Shown piece after piece: positions 45,613 to 58,611 of a stretch of DNA of 64,000 bases; positions within the stretch are counted from its first letter, which is position 1; the number at the start of each line of letters is the position of its first letter. Below the pieces are notes generated by a model that worked only from the letters and a program-made list of their open reading frames with translations, did no database searches and was not told the origin of the DNA. Both the position numbers and the translations under genes were made by a program. Origin of the DNA: Sthenelais limicola (Eukaryota; Annelida; Polychaeta; Phyllodocida; Sigalionidae); assembly GCA_942159475.1 (NCBI GenBank), contig OW804100.1:12956646-13020645 (forward strand), in the 5' to 3' direction.

Positions 45613-47074
45613 TTATTTTTGCAGTTTACGTCGGAAGAAAATAAATCATGTGAAATATAGTACACTTTCCGTACGGATGAAACATTTCACGAGATGAGAA
45701 AACGGGTACGATGTAAAACCTCTGTTAACGACCCTAGGAGATGAGAAATTGTGTTGACATATTGAATAAAAGTTGTTTAAAAAAAATATTTCTGTCGATT
45801 TTGTATACATCAATTTGTATCATGTTGGTATCGCACCAATTCTTCCGTCATTAAAACCTCTATAACTTTTTTAGAAATTGACCCGACATATATACAAATA
45901 AAACCCGATCTTCCCGAGACATGGGACAACAACTCGGGCGGAGATGAAAAGAATCGGACAAACCGTTTTTTGTTCTATGAACACTTGAATTCAATAACGC
46001 TGAAAATCAAAAGTTACACATTAGTTCTCGTTGTTGCCCGAAAATCCGAACGTCCACCGCACAGGGAACACCGTTCTGAATGCCCTTGAAAGGGTTTTAT
46101 TGTTTTTAATTGTATGATAAAGAATCAAACTACAAATGAATTTTCACGTATCAGAACGGAGTACTGAACATGATGTTTTGTACGCTAAATAAAATACTTA
46201 AAACAAACAAAACTTATATATCCACTGGTTGCGAGTGAATATTATATAAGAAATAATCGACTGTCACTGAAGTTAGACACATGAATAATCACGAGAGTGA
46301 TGTGTATTGAAACACATGTCAACACAGCCGAAGATGAAAGAAATCCTCACTGTTTACTTTGTTTTATTTAACTGTAACGTTTTCTATTTTTGTTATCACA
46401 AAACCCTACCGAAGGTACTTCCCGTTGTATGAAGTTGAAAAGATATAATCACTATTTTGTTGAAGGAAACACAATTACACAGGTAGGCCTACTGTGGGCA
46501 TGCCTTGCGAAGTCCATTTTCTCAAATTTTATTATTCCTGTAAATCCTGTATTTGGTGTTGGTTTCTGATAATTCTAAGCAACGTTGTTCTAAGTAACCA
46601 CCTGGTATCACATCTTCACCACATCGTACATCTTCATTTGTTCACAAATCACAGACATATCACGCCTTACAAATAAGAAACAAACAAGAATTCAAGAAAC
46701 CCCTCAAGGCATACCCCAGCACGACCTGAACATTTTTATTAGATAAATTCATTGTTTTCCTGGACATTGAAATATAAATCTTAAAGTTGATACTTAAAAT
46801 ACCATAAAAATCTAGCGATAAGTGAATAAACTGACGGCTGTGCAATAGTAAAACCAATTTTATAGCCATTGACTTGTGGACTTGAGTTAAAAGGTTTTAT
46901 TTGCTAATTGTCTGGCATGTCCAAGCCACCTGGCCCTCCCTAGGGCTGTAGAGGAGGAGTATTGTGTAGGCTACTCTCTACCCTGAGGTAGAATACTCAT
47001 TCTGGGTTAAAGACTGGGCTGTCATCTTGGTATGGGGGTTTCACTTGGAGTAAGACAACTCATCATTAGTTCAA
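45613..47074. other. intergenic, nothing recognised
   Basis: A+T-rich. No supported gene or repeat. Short frames have no recognisable domain. Confidence 0.5.
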
Positions 47075-47313
47075 ATGGGGCTAGGGCGTCGGAAAATGTA
47101 CAATTCACTTTCAGCAATCCTCTCATTCATTTTTATTTTTAAAAAAAAGGGTTGAAATACAATTCAAAATAACCGATATTTCAAAAATCAAAGCAATACT
47201 GATATACGTAGATATACAGTCTGTGGTTAAACATTTCTCAGGCTAATTTAGTCAAATAATTTTTTTAGATGTTTAGCGCTGCCGAGTGTACATTTTCTGA
47301 CGCCCTGGCCCAA
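47075..47313 (+). mobile_element. MITE, family B, copy 4
   Basis: Left ATGGGGCTAGGGCGTCGG then AAAATGTACAATT; right GTGTACATTTTCTGACGCCC then TGGCCCAAT. Internal order is as in copies 1 and 3 (AATCCTCTCA, AATAACC, GATATAC, CTAATTTAGT). The tips differ from copy 3 (GGGCGTC in place of AGATTTT) but remain inverse to each other, so both ends changed together. Confidence 0.8.
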
Positions 47314-49085
47314 TGATGTACGCCGAGGACTGAATTAAAACTTATGATGAAACAGATCGTTATGGGTTCCAAGCCGCCGATGATTTTTGTTGAAATACAT
47401 GTTTAATCAATTCCTAGGCAACAATAGAATTATCATTTTTTATCAAAACTCTCCTTTGAGGAATTGTGTCAAAATAGGATATTTGACAAATTTACAAAAC
47501 TGCGACAGAAAAAGAAATCATGTACACAAGCTAACGAATAAAGTAATAACACATAGTAGTTATATATGAGGGTGGGGTTATTATCTGAATGGTAGTTTAC
47601 CTATAAAGTTGGTTGTGTAGAATGTAGTTTTGTTGGCGGTAGTTTTCATGGGAACATAGAAATCTCTGCACTTTCCAAAACCCAATCGGGATTTACCATT
47701 CTAGGATTATGTGAGTAACTTTCAGAAGAGGAGATAACTCTGTTAATGGAAATCAAAGGAACATCTTTCTCCCAGAAAAGATATATGGCTATAGAGACAG
47801 CCCATGTTTCTGTCCGTACACTAGGCCCCTGGGGCTATTTATAGGCATACCCGTAAAACTGGGGTTCGTACGGGGGTTCGTGCGTCTGGGGTCTGTTGCA
47901 TCGTTATTTTAACCATCGGTAGCCTATGTTAATATGCTTTAACGAGAATGGCTTAGTGTCATTATGATTTTAGTCCATACCTCTCTCTGTAGCGTATAAC
48001 ATTATATACTTCGGTGGAGCAATATTTATAAATACACGCTTATAAATACACACGCAAAATGTAGACACCAAGGTACTTTATATAACAATGAAAGCCTGCT
48101 ATTATATATTCTAAGAAAAATATGAATAAAAGGGTATCCTTAATTTAGTTTAAAGCTTTAAAATGAAGTGTGATGTGCACTCAGACCAAACAATTTAATT
48201 GTTGTAATACATCTCCCGAATAAAAACTGCACAACTAAAAACAAAGACAATACCGTATTAATGTTAACAATAGGTTTCTTCAATAACACAATGAAAGGAG
48301 ACTTACCTGTTCCATGTACAGGTGAACTTTAATTGTGGTATTGCAAACCTCCATATTTGCCTGGAGAGCACAGAGCTTCTGAAAGTTCTTATATACAAAA
48401 GATCTATTGATACTGGGGAAATTGCAAACCTTTATGTTAGGTGGATACTGAATGCACATTGTGTTTGGCGCGCACAATATATGATTCTTCATCAGAGCCA
48501 TATATCGGCTATCTGAACAATATAAGTCATATATTGAGAGTTGGCATATATCTTCAGTTTCATATTTCTGTACGATGGCCGCATTATAAGTCATTTTGTT
48601 TTCATATTGCCTCCCCGCAATCTCTCCTCCCCCCACCCCCCCGCGCCCAAACACACCCATCCCTACCCGGTCTCTTAAACGGACTTCATATAAGCTAGGG
48701 TCCAGACAGGTCCTTCCGACATCTATATGACATAGAATTAGGATTTTCCAATTTCCGTGGTCGCATTTTTAAGGCAGGGCTCCACTAGACCACATGCTTA
48801 CTGCGGCTAATATGCGGTTTGATAGTTATTGTCATTAATTAGTTATTCTAAAGACCTATATTACACAACCTACCAAGCCGGACCAAGCCTCTCCTCTGAT
48901 CAGCTCCATTTGTTAGTATATATTCGGATTTAGAAAGCACTGCAGATTGAAACCGCAACGACCGCAGAGGGGAAAAACTCGAGTGGAGTCAAGCCTTAAA
49001 AGCGCATATCTGCACATTAGCGATGTTACCATGCAGTGTCTTGGCCAAAGTTGGACGATTTTATGTTTTGTCTGCGATAATTCGC
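47314..49085. other. intergenic, nothing recognised
   Basis: A C-rich tract lies at about 48618-48665. Overlapping frames at 48280-48698 on both strands have no domain. No supported gene. Confidence 0.5.
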
Positions 49086-49412
49086 TATACATAGTATTCA
49101 CTGACGTCACGGCGCTCGCCGCAGCTTGCCATAATGTGGGTCAACTTTAGCTGGACATGAGTGCTCCAAGCCTAAAAAATGCAGTTTTCACCTCCTAAAG
49201 TTTTAGAGAATGTTATATAAAGTATGCTGATAGGTTATATGGTCATTTTGGACGGTGTCATGATGGAATAATAAGTATAATTGCCATTAGCAAACATTTG
49301 AAAGGGGAAATCCTGTCGATCTAGTGTCTCCCGCTATCTATGCTGCCACACATTATGGCTGCCAGTGAGGAGAGCCGCTGACTGGGGTGACGTCATGTGA
49401 ATACTATGTATA
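49086..49412. mobile_element. MITE, family G (TATACATAGTATTCAC ends)
   Basis: Left TATACATAGTATTCACTGAC then GTCAC; the right end GTGACGTCATGTGAATACTA then TGTATA is its inverse with a 2-bp indel. Inner parts of the arms also pair (GCCATAATGTG / CACATTATGGC). 327 bp, no frame. TGACGTCA, a CRE/ATF-type site, lies in each end. Confidence 0.85.
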
Positions 49413-50931
49413 CTACCTACCGTGTGGAAAGCCTAGCTAGCACAGTAATTCGCTAATTCCCTTGTGTCATGAGCCATTAATCCTAGCGATTTCAGTAGCG
49501 TTTTGCCGCTCGTACATGAATCGTTATGCGTGGGTAATGCTTGAATATGAATATTTTAAAACTATTTTTTTTACGAAATAAAATTTTCTACATTTTGAAT
49601 TATTCTTTTCTGACTCATCAAAAACTGACCCGGGAAGAATAATAAATGATTTAACCGCTGTTTTTGTTGTACAATCTTATTTATAATTTCCATTGTTTGT
49701 GCCCACCGAAATCAGATACTTTTCCATAACCTACTCTCCCCTTTTCGGAAACTCAGGACATTGTCTATGACTTAGGCCATTAGTTACTGACTTGAAATAC
49801 AAATATCCACAGGCTTACACGTTTCACACGCGCAAAATAAAATAACAATGAAAACACTGATAAAAGCATAACTCGGAACAAAGATACATTTCCACTTTAC
49901 AAACAGACATATTTAAATATGAGCATGAATCGTGTAAAGTATGCCGAGAAGAATTGGAAGAGAACGCTTTTGTGTTTTTAGGTTAGACCGCAATTTTACT
50001 TCTTGAGGAGCGTCTTAAGTTGTAGATCGATTGTATCACTGACAGTTAAGGGTTATGGGTGTATGGCGCCTAGCCATAATTTGTACCTGTCAACTGTCAA
50101 TCATCTTAAAAGTGGGTGGCACCCAGGAATGATTGTATACATACCCACGGTGAGATTGAGAAGGAGATGGGGATGACGCATCCTAGTTAGCTCGTCAGTA
50201 CCTATAAGATGCTCCCACAGAGAGATGCATAGGTTACTTATCACCGAGAATTTATATACGTATTTCAATCATCATATTACTAGACCGTAGGCTGCATTAA
50301 TTGAGATATTATACAGAGTTCGATGAGGGAATCTGCGATGTTCTGGACAGCTTCTTCAGGTAAGTTAGAATATTTTCTTTTGAATGAAGTTCCGATCTTG
50401 GTATGATAACTCAGAAGGATTTGTACGAGTCTTGATATACTTCAGATATTTCAGAAATTAATTATCTGCGAGATATTGATGACACAGTTGCAACAAGGCA
50501 CGACCATATTTCAGTAGGGCTCTCGGGCAAGCTTGTACAAGTTTAAGATACTGTGTGTTCTGTGAGTTCATATACTGGCTAGTGATGTGTGATATAAAGT
50601 GTTTGATTTGTTATAGAACATGTAATGCAATTAAGATTACAGTGAATACACAATAACTATGTGAAATATGTATTTTGTTTGAATATGTATATATATTTTT
50701 TTCCCCTCTCTTTGAGTCAAATAATTGGCCACGTTGGAAATATGTATAAATTGTGACAATACAGTTCTTGGTCATAATCGTAGGAACTATAAATTGTGAT
50801 GCTCCTACCCCACCAGAAAATAAATCGATCGATATATAAAGTGAACAGAGCAAGACAACATATATATGATGATATTATTTTATTTCTTAGATTTCTTCTC
50901 AATTTTGTCACTTCTTGCTATATAATTTGGT
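49413..50931. other. intergenic, nothing recognised
   Basis: A+T-rich; no supported feature. Confidence 0.5.
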
Positions 50932-50934
50932 TCG

Positions 50935-52202
50935 ACCCATCCCGACGGGCACTGAATGCAATTGAGTGTGATAGCACTGTGATGATTTTGTGATTGACCA
51001 CAAAATAGTGAAGTGTGATACTTATGGCTTTGAATCACAGTGAAATGGACATCCCATTAGCAATCATTATGTGAAATCCATTGCGTCTGTTTCCTCCTAT
51101 GCTGTTGGTGATCTCACACTTGTGTTTCACCAGGTTCTCATTTGTATTCATTTATGTTTGTATTAAACATGTGTTAATTAACCAATTATATCTGTGAATA
51201 CATGTTTTCCTCAAAAGTCAATAATATAGCCATAGGTGTGATCTCAATTGCGCATATAATTCGCATTCAAAATCGCGTCTAAATACTCATTATATAAATT
51301 AAATAAATGTCAATGTGTGATTAAAATTAGTGTGAGGAGAAATATAAAAAATACGAGTCAAGAGGTGGAGGTGTCAGTCTAATGCGAATCCCCTCCCAGG
51401 GTAACCCTTACACACACCATAATGTTGACGCACAAACTCTTAGCAAAGCTTTAACACCTTAAAGAAGCCCATCACAATGGACAGTCAGGTACAGTTGAAA
51501 CGGTTTTATACTGTATTCTTATTCGATAATACATATAGGATAATGGTCCTCAAACCTCATGTTCACAAACTGGTAATTAGTCTCTATCACACTCATTTTT
51601 GAAAGACAGGTGGCGCAACTGGTTACTTGGGTGCATTTACAATTTCTTTTCCAATGAAAGTGCTGCGAATACACTTGTTATATACCACTGTAGATATTCC
51701 ACTTCATGTACACAGGGATGTTATAAGTGATATACCTCTATAGTTTATTTGTGTTATTTAGTTGTTTGATGTGGAAAAATGTTTTTATCAAAATACCCCC
51801 CATCAATCATTGCATACTTCTTTAGGGTAGACTCGGCCACCCAGGTTTTTAAGTAAATCTGGAACAACCCTTCCCAGCAATGCGGCTGTCTAACAGGATG
51901 GAAATAATGATGAAATAATTGATGTATTACCATGAAGAAATGAGTAATTCCGAATGATATTATTCTGCAAATAAAAGCAAATAAATAAGGACAGAACTGT
52001 GCATAAGATATTCTGCTCAAATGCCATAAGAATTTGATTTTTGCACCAATATTGCGTTATACCCTTAGCGTGACCATCTCGCAATCATTGCGCAATAACT
52101 ATTGCGTGAAAAGCGTCCACTCTCATCACAGATCTATGGCGAGATGATTGCGCATTGAAAATCGCATAGAATTGCGCTCATTTGCCCGTCGGGATATGGT
52201 CA
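50935..52202. mobile_element. candidate 1.27-kb DNA element with ATTGCGC-rich ends
   Basis: Left GACCCATCCCGACGGGCACT then GAATGCAATT; the right end, read inverted, GACCATATCCCGACGGGCAA then ATGAGCGCAATT. ATTGCG-type words cluster inside the right end (52040-52180) and recur near 51246-51285. Subterminal short repeats of this kind are typical of hAT-like and similar non-autonomous elements. No transposase frame and no clear target duplication. The inner word GTGACCATCTCG (52070) also mirrors the right tip. Confidence 0.45.
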
Positions 52203-52502
52203 CAAGGCAACGCACGAAGACACCTGGGTAGGGTACATTTGCGTTTTTTCATATACCTTTGTATTTAACTTAATTGTAAACTGGCCTCAAATGAAATAAT
52301 AAAAAAATATATATTAGAAGGGTAAGAGGTATACACAATATACAATGTTGAATGTGTTTTGGGGTTGTTTTGTTTTATCTTTTAAATACAAGTTTTGTTC
52401 ATCAAGCGTTATGCAAATCCAAAAATTCTATACGGAATTAGGAAAAGAATGACACGCATACAAATGTATGCACTTCCCCACATGTCTTATTTGCGACTGG
52501 TT

Positions 52503-52529
52503 GGGGCGGGGATGGGGGCGGGGGCGGGA
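52503..52529 (+). repeat. G-quadruplex-prone tract
   Basis: Five G runs of 3-5 separated by one or two bases (GGGGCGGGGATGGGGGCGGG and on). It satisfies the standard four-run quadruplex pattern with very short loops. Confidence 0.8.
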
Positions 52530-54226
52530 CGGTGTTACTTGAAGTTGAATGTCCTTGCTTTGGATTAGACTGGAAAACGTTTCTTATCACATTCAATTTC
52601 TGGTATGTAAGTTGGGAATTGCCACGTTCTAATCAGTAGCCCGAATAGCATCTATTTCTATTGACATTCATGTACCTTTTAACTCTTGTTTCTTAGGCCC
52701 CAAATTTTCGTTTCCAGGTCACATTGACATTCCCAGAAAGTTTTAACTTGCCATCAAGGGTGACGATCAAACAAAATATACAAACCAAGTGTTATCGATA
52801 CTATTTAAGACTATTTAAGTGGTACAAGATGAGTAGGCATATAAGAAGAATATAATTCCCCAACATTTGATATATATCTGGCAAAAGAACTTATTCCAAA
52901 TGAATGCACATAACGCCATGGGTGGAATATACCTGGGGATCTCTAAGTTACTCTAAGCACGAAAGTGAAACCCTTTTCCTTCACGTGCTTATTGTGTACA
53001 GACCAGTGTCATATCTGCCATTGTTAGACCATTGTATTGTATCGTATTTAAGTTTATTCAGTCAATCACACTGACACATTAAGGGACGCTATTCTCAGCT
53101 CAGCCACTAACGTTTATAAATTGAGAAAAAAGTACAGGAATGCTAATTATTTCCTAGCTACATTGAACAATTACATTTCATTTATGGTGATGCAGAACTC
53201 TCTTTTAGATTACAGTAAGGTATTCAGGAATTTATTCATTTCTGAGCTGTTAAGTTATATATCAAGTTTGTTTATTCGTTATGTTAAGATAAATGACTGT
53301 AAAACAGTTTGGCCTGTAAGTATATTCAGTAAAGACCCTGACGATCAATTACCTAAGATTCAGTCAAACTTCGTATTACAAATCCATTAATTTGTTTGAG
53401 CTTCAGTTGTTACCAATGATAGAAAATCCTACAGACAAATATAATACAATCAGGATAAAAGTATTACACCGACGCAGCGTGCATCGAACAACGTAACGCA
53501 GATTACTTCTTTATCCAATGATGTCCATCTAAATACTCGTCGACAACATCTTGAAAGACGGTGACTGAGCACATAGTTTATACCTAGAACGAGAGCACTA
53601 CCAATCATGTGATAATTATGATTTACAACGACCCCGCGGGGAACTATGGCCGCTGGTAAAAGAGTTTAGTTCAATATGCATCATATTAACAAAGCCCCTT
53701 TACTCGCGATGAAGGTTACTTAGCACATATAGTTCACATTTTTATAATCGAAGTAGTCCTTATGCCTTAAATAGACAAATCGTCATGACCTTTTTTTCTA
53801 GAATCGACAATCGACATTGCCTTTTCATAGACATTTACAGTTACACAATACGCATAACTATAGATACATAGTATAGTTTCCGTGCGTTGCTATTTAACTT
53901 ACATACATGTACACATCATACTAACCTTATTTTAGCATATTTAAGTATTATTACCTCAGGTGATTGACACTGCTTGAGTGATTCGAACTATTGAAAATCT
54001 ATTATTGGGGATAAGTATAACTAAGTATTGATGATGATAGTCGTGAAAGGTCGCTATTGTTACTGTCTTTGCTTGAGTGAGACAACATAGTGAAAATAGC
54101 CATGTAATTATTTAACGATTTAACTATCTGAACTAGTCGATCTTAGAGTCCTTAGGGTGGGAGAGGCAACTATTAAAGCTATTGGAAGGAGATGTTAAGA
54201 CTCAAGGCAGCCCTCTTCGATCATAA
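52530..54226. other. intergenic, nothing recognised
   Basis: The plus-strand frame 53121-53390 (89 codons) has no domain. No other feature. Confidence 0.5.
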
Positions 54227-54415
54227 TTATACGAATCGCACCTTGGTTTCGAATTGAACCAAAAGTAATTGGGATTCGGAGATGTCGCCTGAAAACTGAC
54301 ATAACCTTTCAGCATCTTGGTCTTGAAGGGTCGTGAGGCCTTCTACAATTCTCTTTGCGTCCTGTTGGCAGCGGCACACCATCCGTTTAACCCTCTTGAT
54401 CATATCCCTATTCAA
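54227..54415 (-). CDS. possible orphan terminal exon, unrecognised
   Basis: The minus-strand frame is open from a TAA near 54486 to its stop at 54227. The last 60 codons are hydrophilic and helix-prone (KRMVCRCQQDAKRIVEGL, then ERLCQFSGDISESQLLLVQF) with codon-like complexity, unlike the A+T-driven translations around it. A possible acceptor (TTGAATAG/GGATATG) precedes it. I do not recognise a family; it could be chance. Confidence 0.22.
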   Translation of the reverse strand: MNRDMIKRVKRMVCRCQQDAKRIVEGLTTLQDQDAERLCQFSGDISESQLLLVQFETKVRFV

Positions 54416-54547
54416 GTTTCCATAGCATAGGAGATAAAAACCATTTATAGATATAACATTGAAACAATAATTAACTCGAAGTTACCTCCAAATTTTCATT
54501 ATTCAAATCCCATAATAGATACACTTGGAGATGTATACCATTCCTGA

Positions 54548-54568
54548 CATATATATATATATATATAT
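54548..54568. repeat. (TA)n microsatellite
   Basis: About ten TA repeats. Confidence 0.9.
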
Positions 54569-55102
54569 GCTGACTTTTGGTATATTGGCTCCAACATTAT
54601 ACAGGTCTTAAAACACGAAAAAAGGGGAGGGTTTACATGATTTTATTCGCGATCGTATACATTTCGCTAGTTACTGTACAATTCATATGTTAAATTAGTA
54701 ACTTTAGGAATAGATAAAACTGCATAATGCTTTTTTGCTATAATGAATAACAAAATTAAAGGAAATACAAATGATATAGTCTCTGAACACCTCTTGCATA
54801 ATGAAATCTTTAGTTGTAATGTTCTTTGCTATGCTATGTTTCCTTGCTGGGTAGACATTGCTACTGTAGGAATACACATTAGCTTTGTCCGTAGAGTAAA
54901 ATCCTTCCCTATACGTTTTTTACCATCTGCTTAGCAAAAGAAAGTAGCTGAGAGAGGAAAATCTAATAAGGATTTCTAACTTTGAGGTATCGTTTTATAT
55001 GTATTTCCATGTCATTCGGAGTTTCGAGTTTGCTACTAAAGCAACACGATTACCACCAACAGCGTGGAAAGCCTGAAACCGAGGTCTTTTTCTAACCCCC
55101 CC

Positions 55103-55503
55103 CCCCCCCACCTGAGCCGATTTCCACCGATTTAACTTCTCCCGATCCGATTTAACTGCTCCCGATCCATTTTAGGATTTAACTTTCCGTCCAGATCAAT
55201 CGGGAGTACAATCAGGAATAATTTCATCACTCGGGAGTCCCCCCGATTGCTAAAATACTCCAATCGGCGGTGGTTTTCAGCAATCGGGATGAGTTTAATC
55301 CAATTTTTGCCCGATTATAGATTTGTCCCGATTTTGGCTGTTAATTTTTATAATCGCTTCCTAGTTTGGGTCTCTGCCCGATGCGTCAGGGACTGTCCCG
55401 ATGCATCGGGAGGCCTTCCAGAGCCATCGGGAGGGCTCTCCCGATTATCCAAAAAATGGAAAATCGGGAGCTGCACTCCCGATGCGTTGGGCGCGCACCG
55501 ATC
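55103..55503. repeat. CCCGAT/ATCGGG motif island
   Basis: After a poly(C) run (about 55096-55109), CCCGAT occurs nine times (55141, 55161, 55232, 55310, 55327, 55378, 55397, 55440, 55478) and ATCGGG five times (55199, 55283, 55405, 55426, 55463), with several one-mismatch versions (GCCGAT, ACCGAT, CTCGGG). GATGC and GGGAG often extend the word. Spacing is irregular, so it is not a simple tandem repeat. The 86-codon plus frame here (55247-55507) is a by-product. Confidence 0.85.
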
Positions 55504-57410
55504 ATAGTACTGCTAGCATACACTAGGTTCCGCTAGCATCCACCGCGCGGTGACCTAGGCGCATCCCAGATGGCGTTGCAGTCACATTTCGGCCTTGACC
55601 TTTGAACTGAAGATGGCACGAGGAAAACGTGGTCGATATGTATACTAGGCCTACATTATAGAAAACCCCTCAGGGTCCAGGCGTTGTACTACTTACATTT
55701 TAGTAATAAAACAGATTTCCCAAAAAGGGGGAAAAGGATTTATTATGCAACGGGTCCCTGGAAAAAGATTTTTGAAACTTATTCTAATTGCCGGTAGGGG
55801 AAAGGTGTGGGGAGGAAGAAATACTCAGATAGTTTAACATAAGTGTGTTGGAAAGAGGTTGGGAGGAAGTGGAGAATTTTGTAATAGTGAATATACTATT
55901 ATATATATATAATTATGCTAGAAAGACGTTCTCGATAATAGATGTTGGTGATAACTCTAAAGAAAAATAAAGAATTATTCAAACTACGATGTGTGAGTGG
56001 TGGGTGGGTGAGGAATAAACGCACCCTCCGCCACCTCTAAATCAGCCACAGGCCTGTGGTCCTATCCCGAGGAACTGACCCCTGTCAGGAACACACCTTT
56101 CCCTCCCCCTCTCAACAGCTAGTGGCCATGGACATATATCACCGCGCAACTAACGCCACCTAGGTGCGGCTTCAGGTTTTATGGGCCCTCCCCTGGTGAG
56201 TGAGCCATTAACTACAGGAAGGCCAGCGATGGTTTCTTTGCAGTTCAGCATTCTCCCGGGGATAGTTCACTGTCTCCAGCCAGGCACACACTTATTTATG
56301 GGTTTTGCTCATATTAACATATGTTAATTGACTATGAACACGTGAGATTGATATCTCATTCATTTGAAAGTTAGTTTCTTTCATTTTCTCCAAGGGAGAT
56401 CATGTTTAAACTAAAAGGGGGGTTAAGTTTAAACTAAAAGGGGGTTAAGTATATTATATATATATATATATATATATGTTAAACGGATACATATGCAGTT
56501 TTTTGGTAATGGTCGCCATTTGGTTGATTCAATTTGTCTTCCAACATTCACTTTGATATTTTCCATATGACCTATTGACATTACATATCCTTACTGACCC
56601 ATGATACTCTCAAATGTGTTCTACTGTGCAAACATAAATATTTAATTACAACACAGATACTAGGGTATTTCTTTCATTAACTATTGTATTATCAATTGGA
56701 AAAGAATAAAACGTACTTTATCATTAGACAAATCCTGGTTTGAATAATTCTTTATTTGTCTTTAGCGTTAACACCAACATTTAATATCATTATTATAATA
56801 CTCACCTTTATCATTTCTTTATTTCTACAGAGGATTAGATGACATCGTTTAATACTAAGTAACCGTGGAACAATAACTATTATTCATGACATCAAATTAT
56901 TTATTCTACTGAGATATAGTCTGAGAAGAACACGATCGTTATTGTTACAGAATCATAATTTCGTTAATGATATGTATAAAAGATATAAATCAATGTTGCG
57001 ACACAATACAGGATATATAATTATTATATATGTTCGAGTTAAATTAGAATCCTGATGTTGTTATCGTTAGGTTTCGTCGATATAGTATGTAGCTTGGTTG
57101 CTATATATAAATTGTAAATGTGACACTAGCTTAACGTTGTTTGTTGTTGAGAATGTGACTTGACAAGAAGCAAATGAGAATGAACTACAAACAATAAGCA
57201 CTCTAAGTACAAATGCCTAAAAGGCGGAAAGCGACCTTTTTATTTAAAAAAAAACTGAAGCGGCGGCTCGGACGTACTACCGACAGTCACGTTTAATCTC
57301 CCATGTGTGAGCAGATGCAATAGGGGGATTTGCTTGGGCGCCATTTTGTGGACGCCATTTAGTGGATTCATATTGAGAAATATTAATGCGATTTCTAGGG
57401 AAACTACATA
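55504..57410. other. intergenic; G+C-richer block and a TA microsatellite
   Basis: 55990-56290 is clearly richer in G+C than its surroundings and has no frame; it could be an old repeat or LTR-like remnant, but I could find no partner. A direct repeat (GTTTAAACTAAAAGGGG, twice at 56404-56440) precedes a TA microsatellite (about 56452-56478). Confidence 0.4.
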
Positions 57411-57640
57411 GAAAATGTCTACCCAGAAAAGTATACCATTAAGTAAATGTCTAGAAAATGTGCATCCAGAAAACTATGCTATATTTTCAAGCAGATGTCC
57501 ACCCCAAAAACTACCATCTAGAAAATGTGCATCCAGAGAACTATAAAATATGTAGTATATGTCCACACAGGAAATTACCTTCAAACAAATGTCCACCCAA
57601 AAAAACTACCATCTAGAAAAATGTCTTCTCAGAAAACTGT
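57411..57640 (+). repeat. degenerate minisatellite, unit about 35-40 bp
   Basis: Irregular repeats of a word like AAATGTCCACCCAGAAAACT followed by ACCATCTAG. AAATGTGCATCCAGA and ATGTCCACC.CA.AAA recur six or seven times with small gaps. The Lys/Gln/Pro-rich 78-codon frame downstream is a by-product. Confidence 0.75.
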
Positions 57641-58611
57641 GATCTTCAAAGCAAACAAAGAAGAAAACTGCCAACTAGGAAAGCTTCCGGCACACTCTCT
57701 CTCCCTCCCCCAACCCCCCACCGCCCTCTTGTGGTATGTAACTTCACACCATGCCTATTAATGTTACTACATGTCTAGGCTTTCTAAATAGTTGAACAAA
57801 AATGATTGCAAACCAAATTCCCGCTCTGTCTCCTTATATAACGTGAGCAATACTGTTTCGAACTAGGGCTGTCGAGAACATAAAGAAAGTGGATCGGATT
57901 TTGTCCTCCACTTAATTAATAATATATATATATACAATATATATACCACCCGTGTTCATCACTGACTAAAATACAACGTATCATATAGCCAATGAGACTC
58001 TGTTGAAGAATACATCCATTTAGTGTGTAAGGATCTGGTTTATTTGGCAACACATACTCATGTTTAAGAGTCTTGAAGCTTGGTGGTGCAAACCTAGCAG
58101 TGAATACAACCCCCCTATAAATAGCGTGACATCCTTTCCCATAATTAACAAGCTTCTCCCCCTGGCTATGAATGGCGTCGTTAATAATTATATATTCAAG
58201 TAAAGGTATGAAGATTAGACATGTTACATATCATCGTGTCATCGTCCACGCTGTATATATATATGACATGTGCAATAAAGGAGTGCAATAAAAATAATCA
58301 TACTGGACACTGGGTTATATTTCAATTCTTCTTCGTAAAGGGCAAATAATAATAGTGAATGGAACTTGGCGCGAAGCTGTTGGTATCTTGTTCTATTCTC
58401 TCTATTCGATGCGGAAAATACCTTGGAAATTAAAGCTTACATGGGTTAGATCGCTAAACTGTGTTCATTCGCAATTCCATGATGCCTCGGAATGTCAAAC
58501 TCGAAGATAAAACGAAGTAGACAGATATCTTACAAAATCCTTTGTTCTTCTCAACATGATTGGATTTGACCTGATGTCCAACATGATACAAGTACTGAGC
58601 CTCCACTAATT
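57641..58611. other. intergenic, nothing recognised
   Basis: TA-rich microsatellite at about 57918-57950; otherwise no supported feature. Confidence 0.5.

Noticed and set aside
55247..55507. 86-codon frame over the CCCGAT island
   Set aside because: Explained by the repeated motif; no protein features.
55990..56290. G+C-rich block considered as an LTR or SINE
   Set aside because: No second copy, TIR, tail or primer-binding site found within the window.
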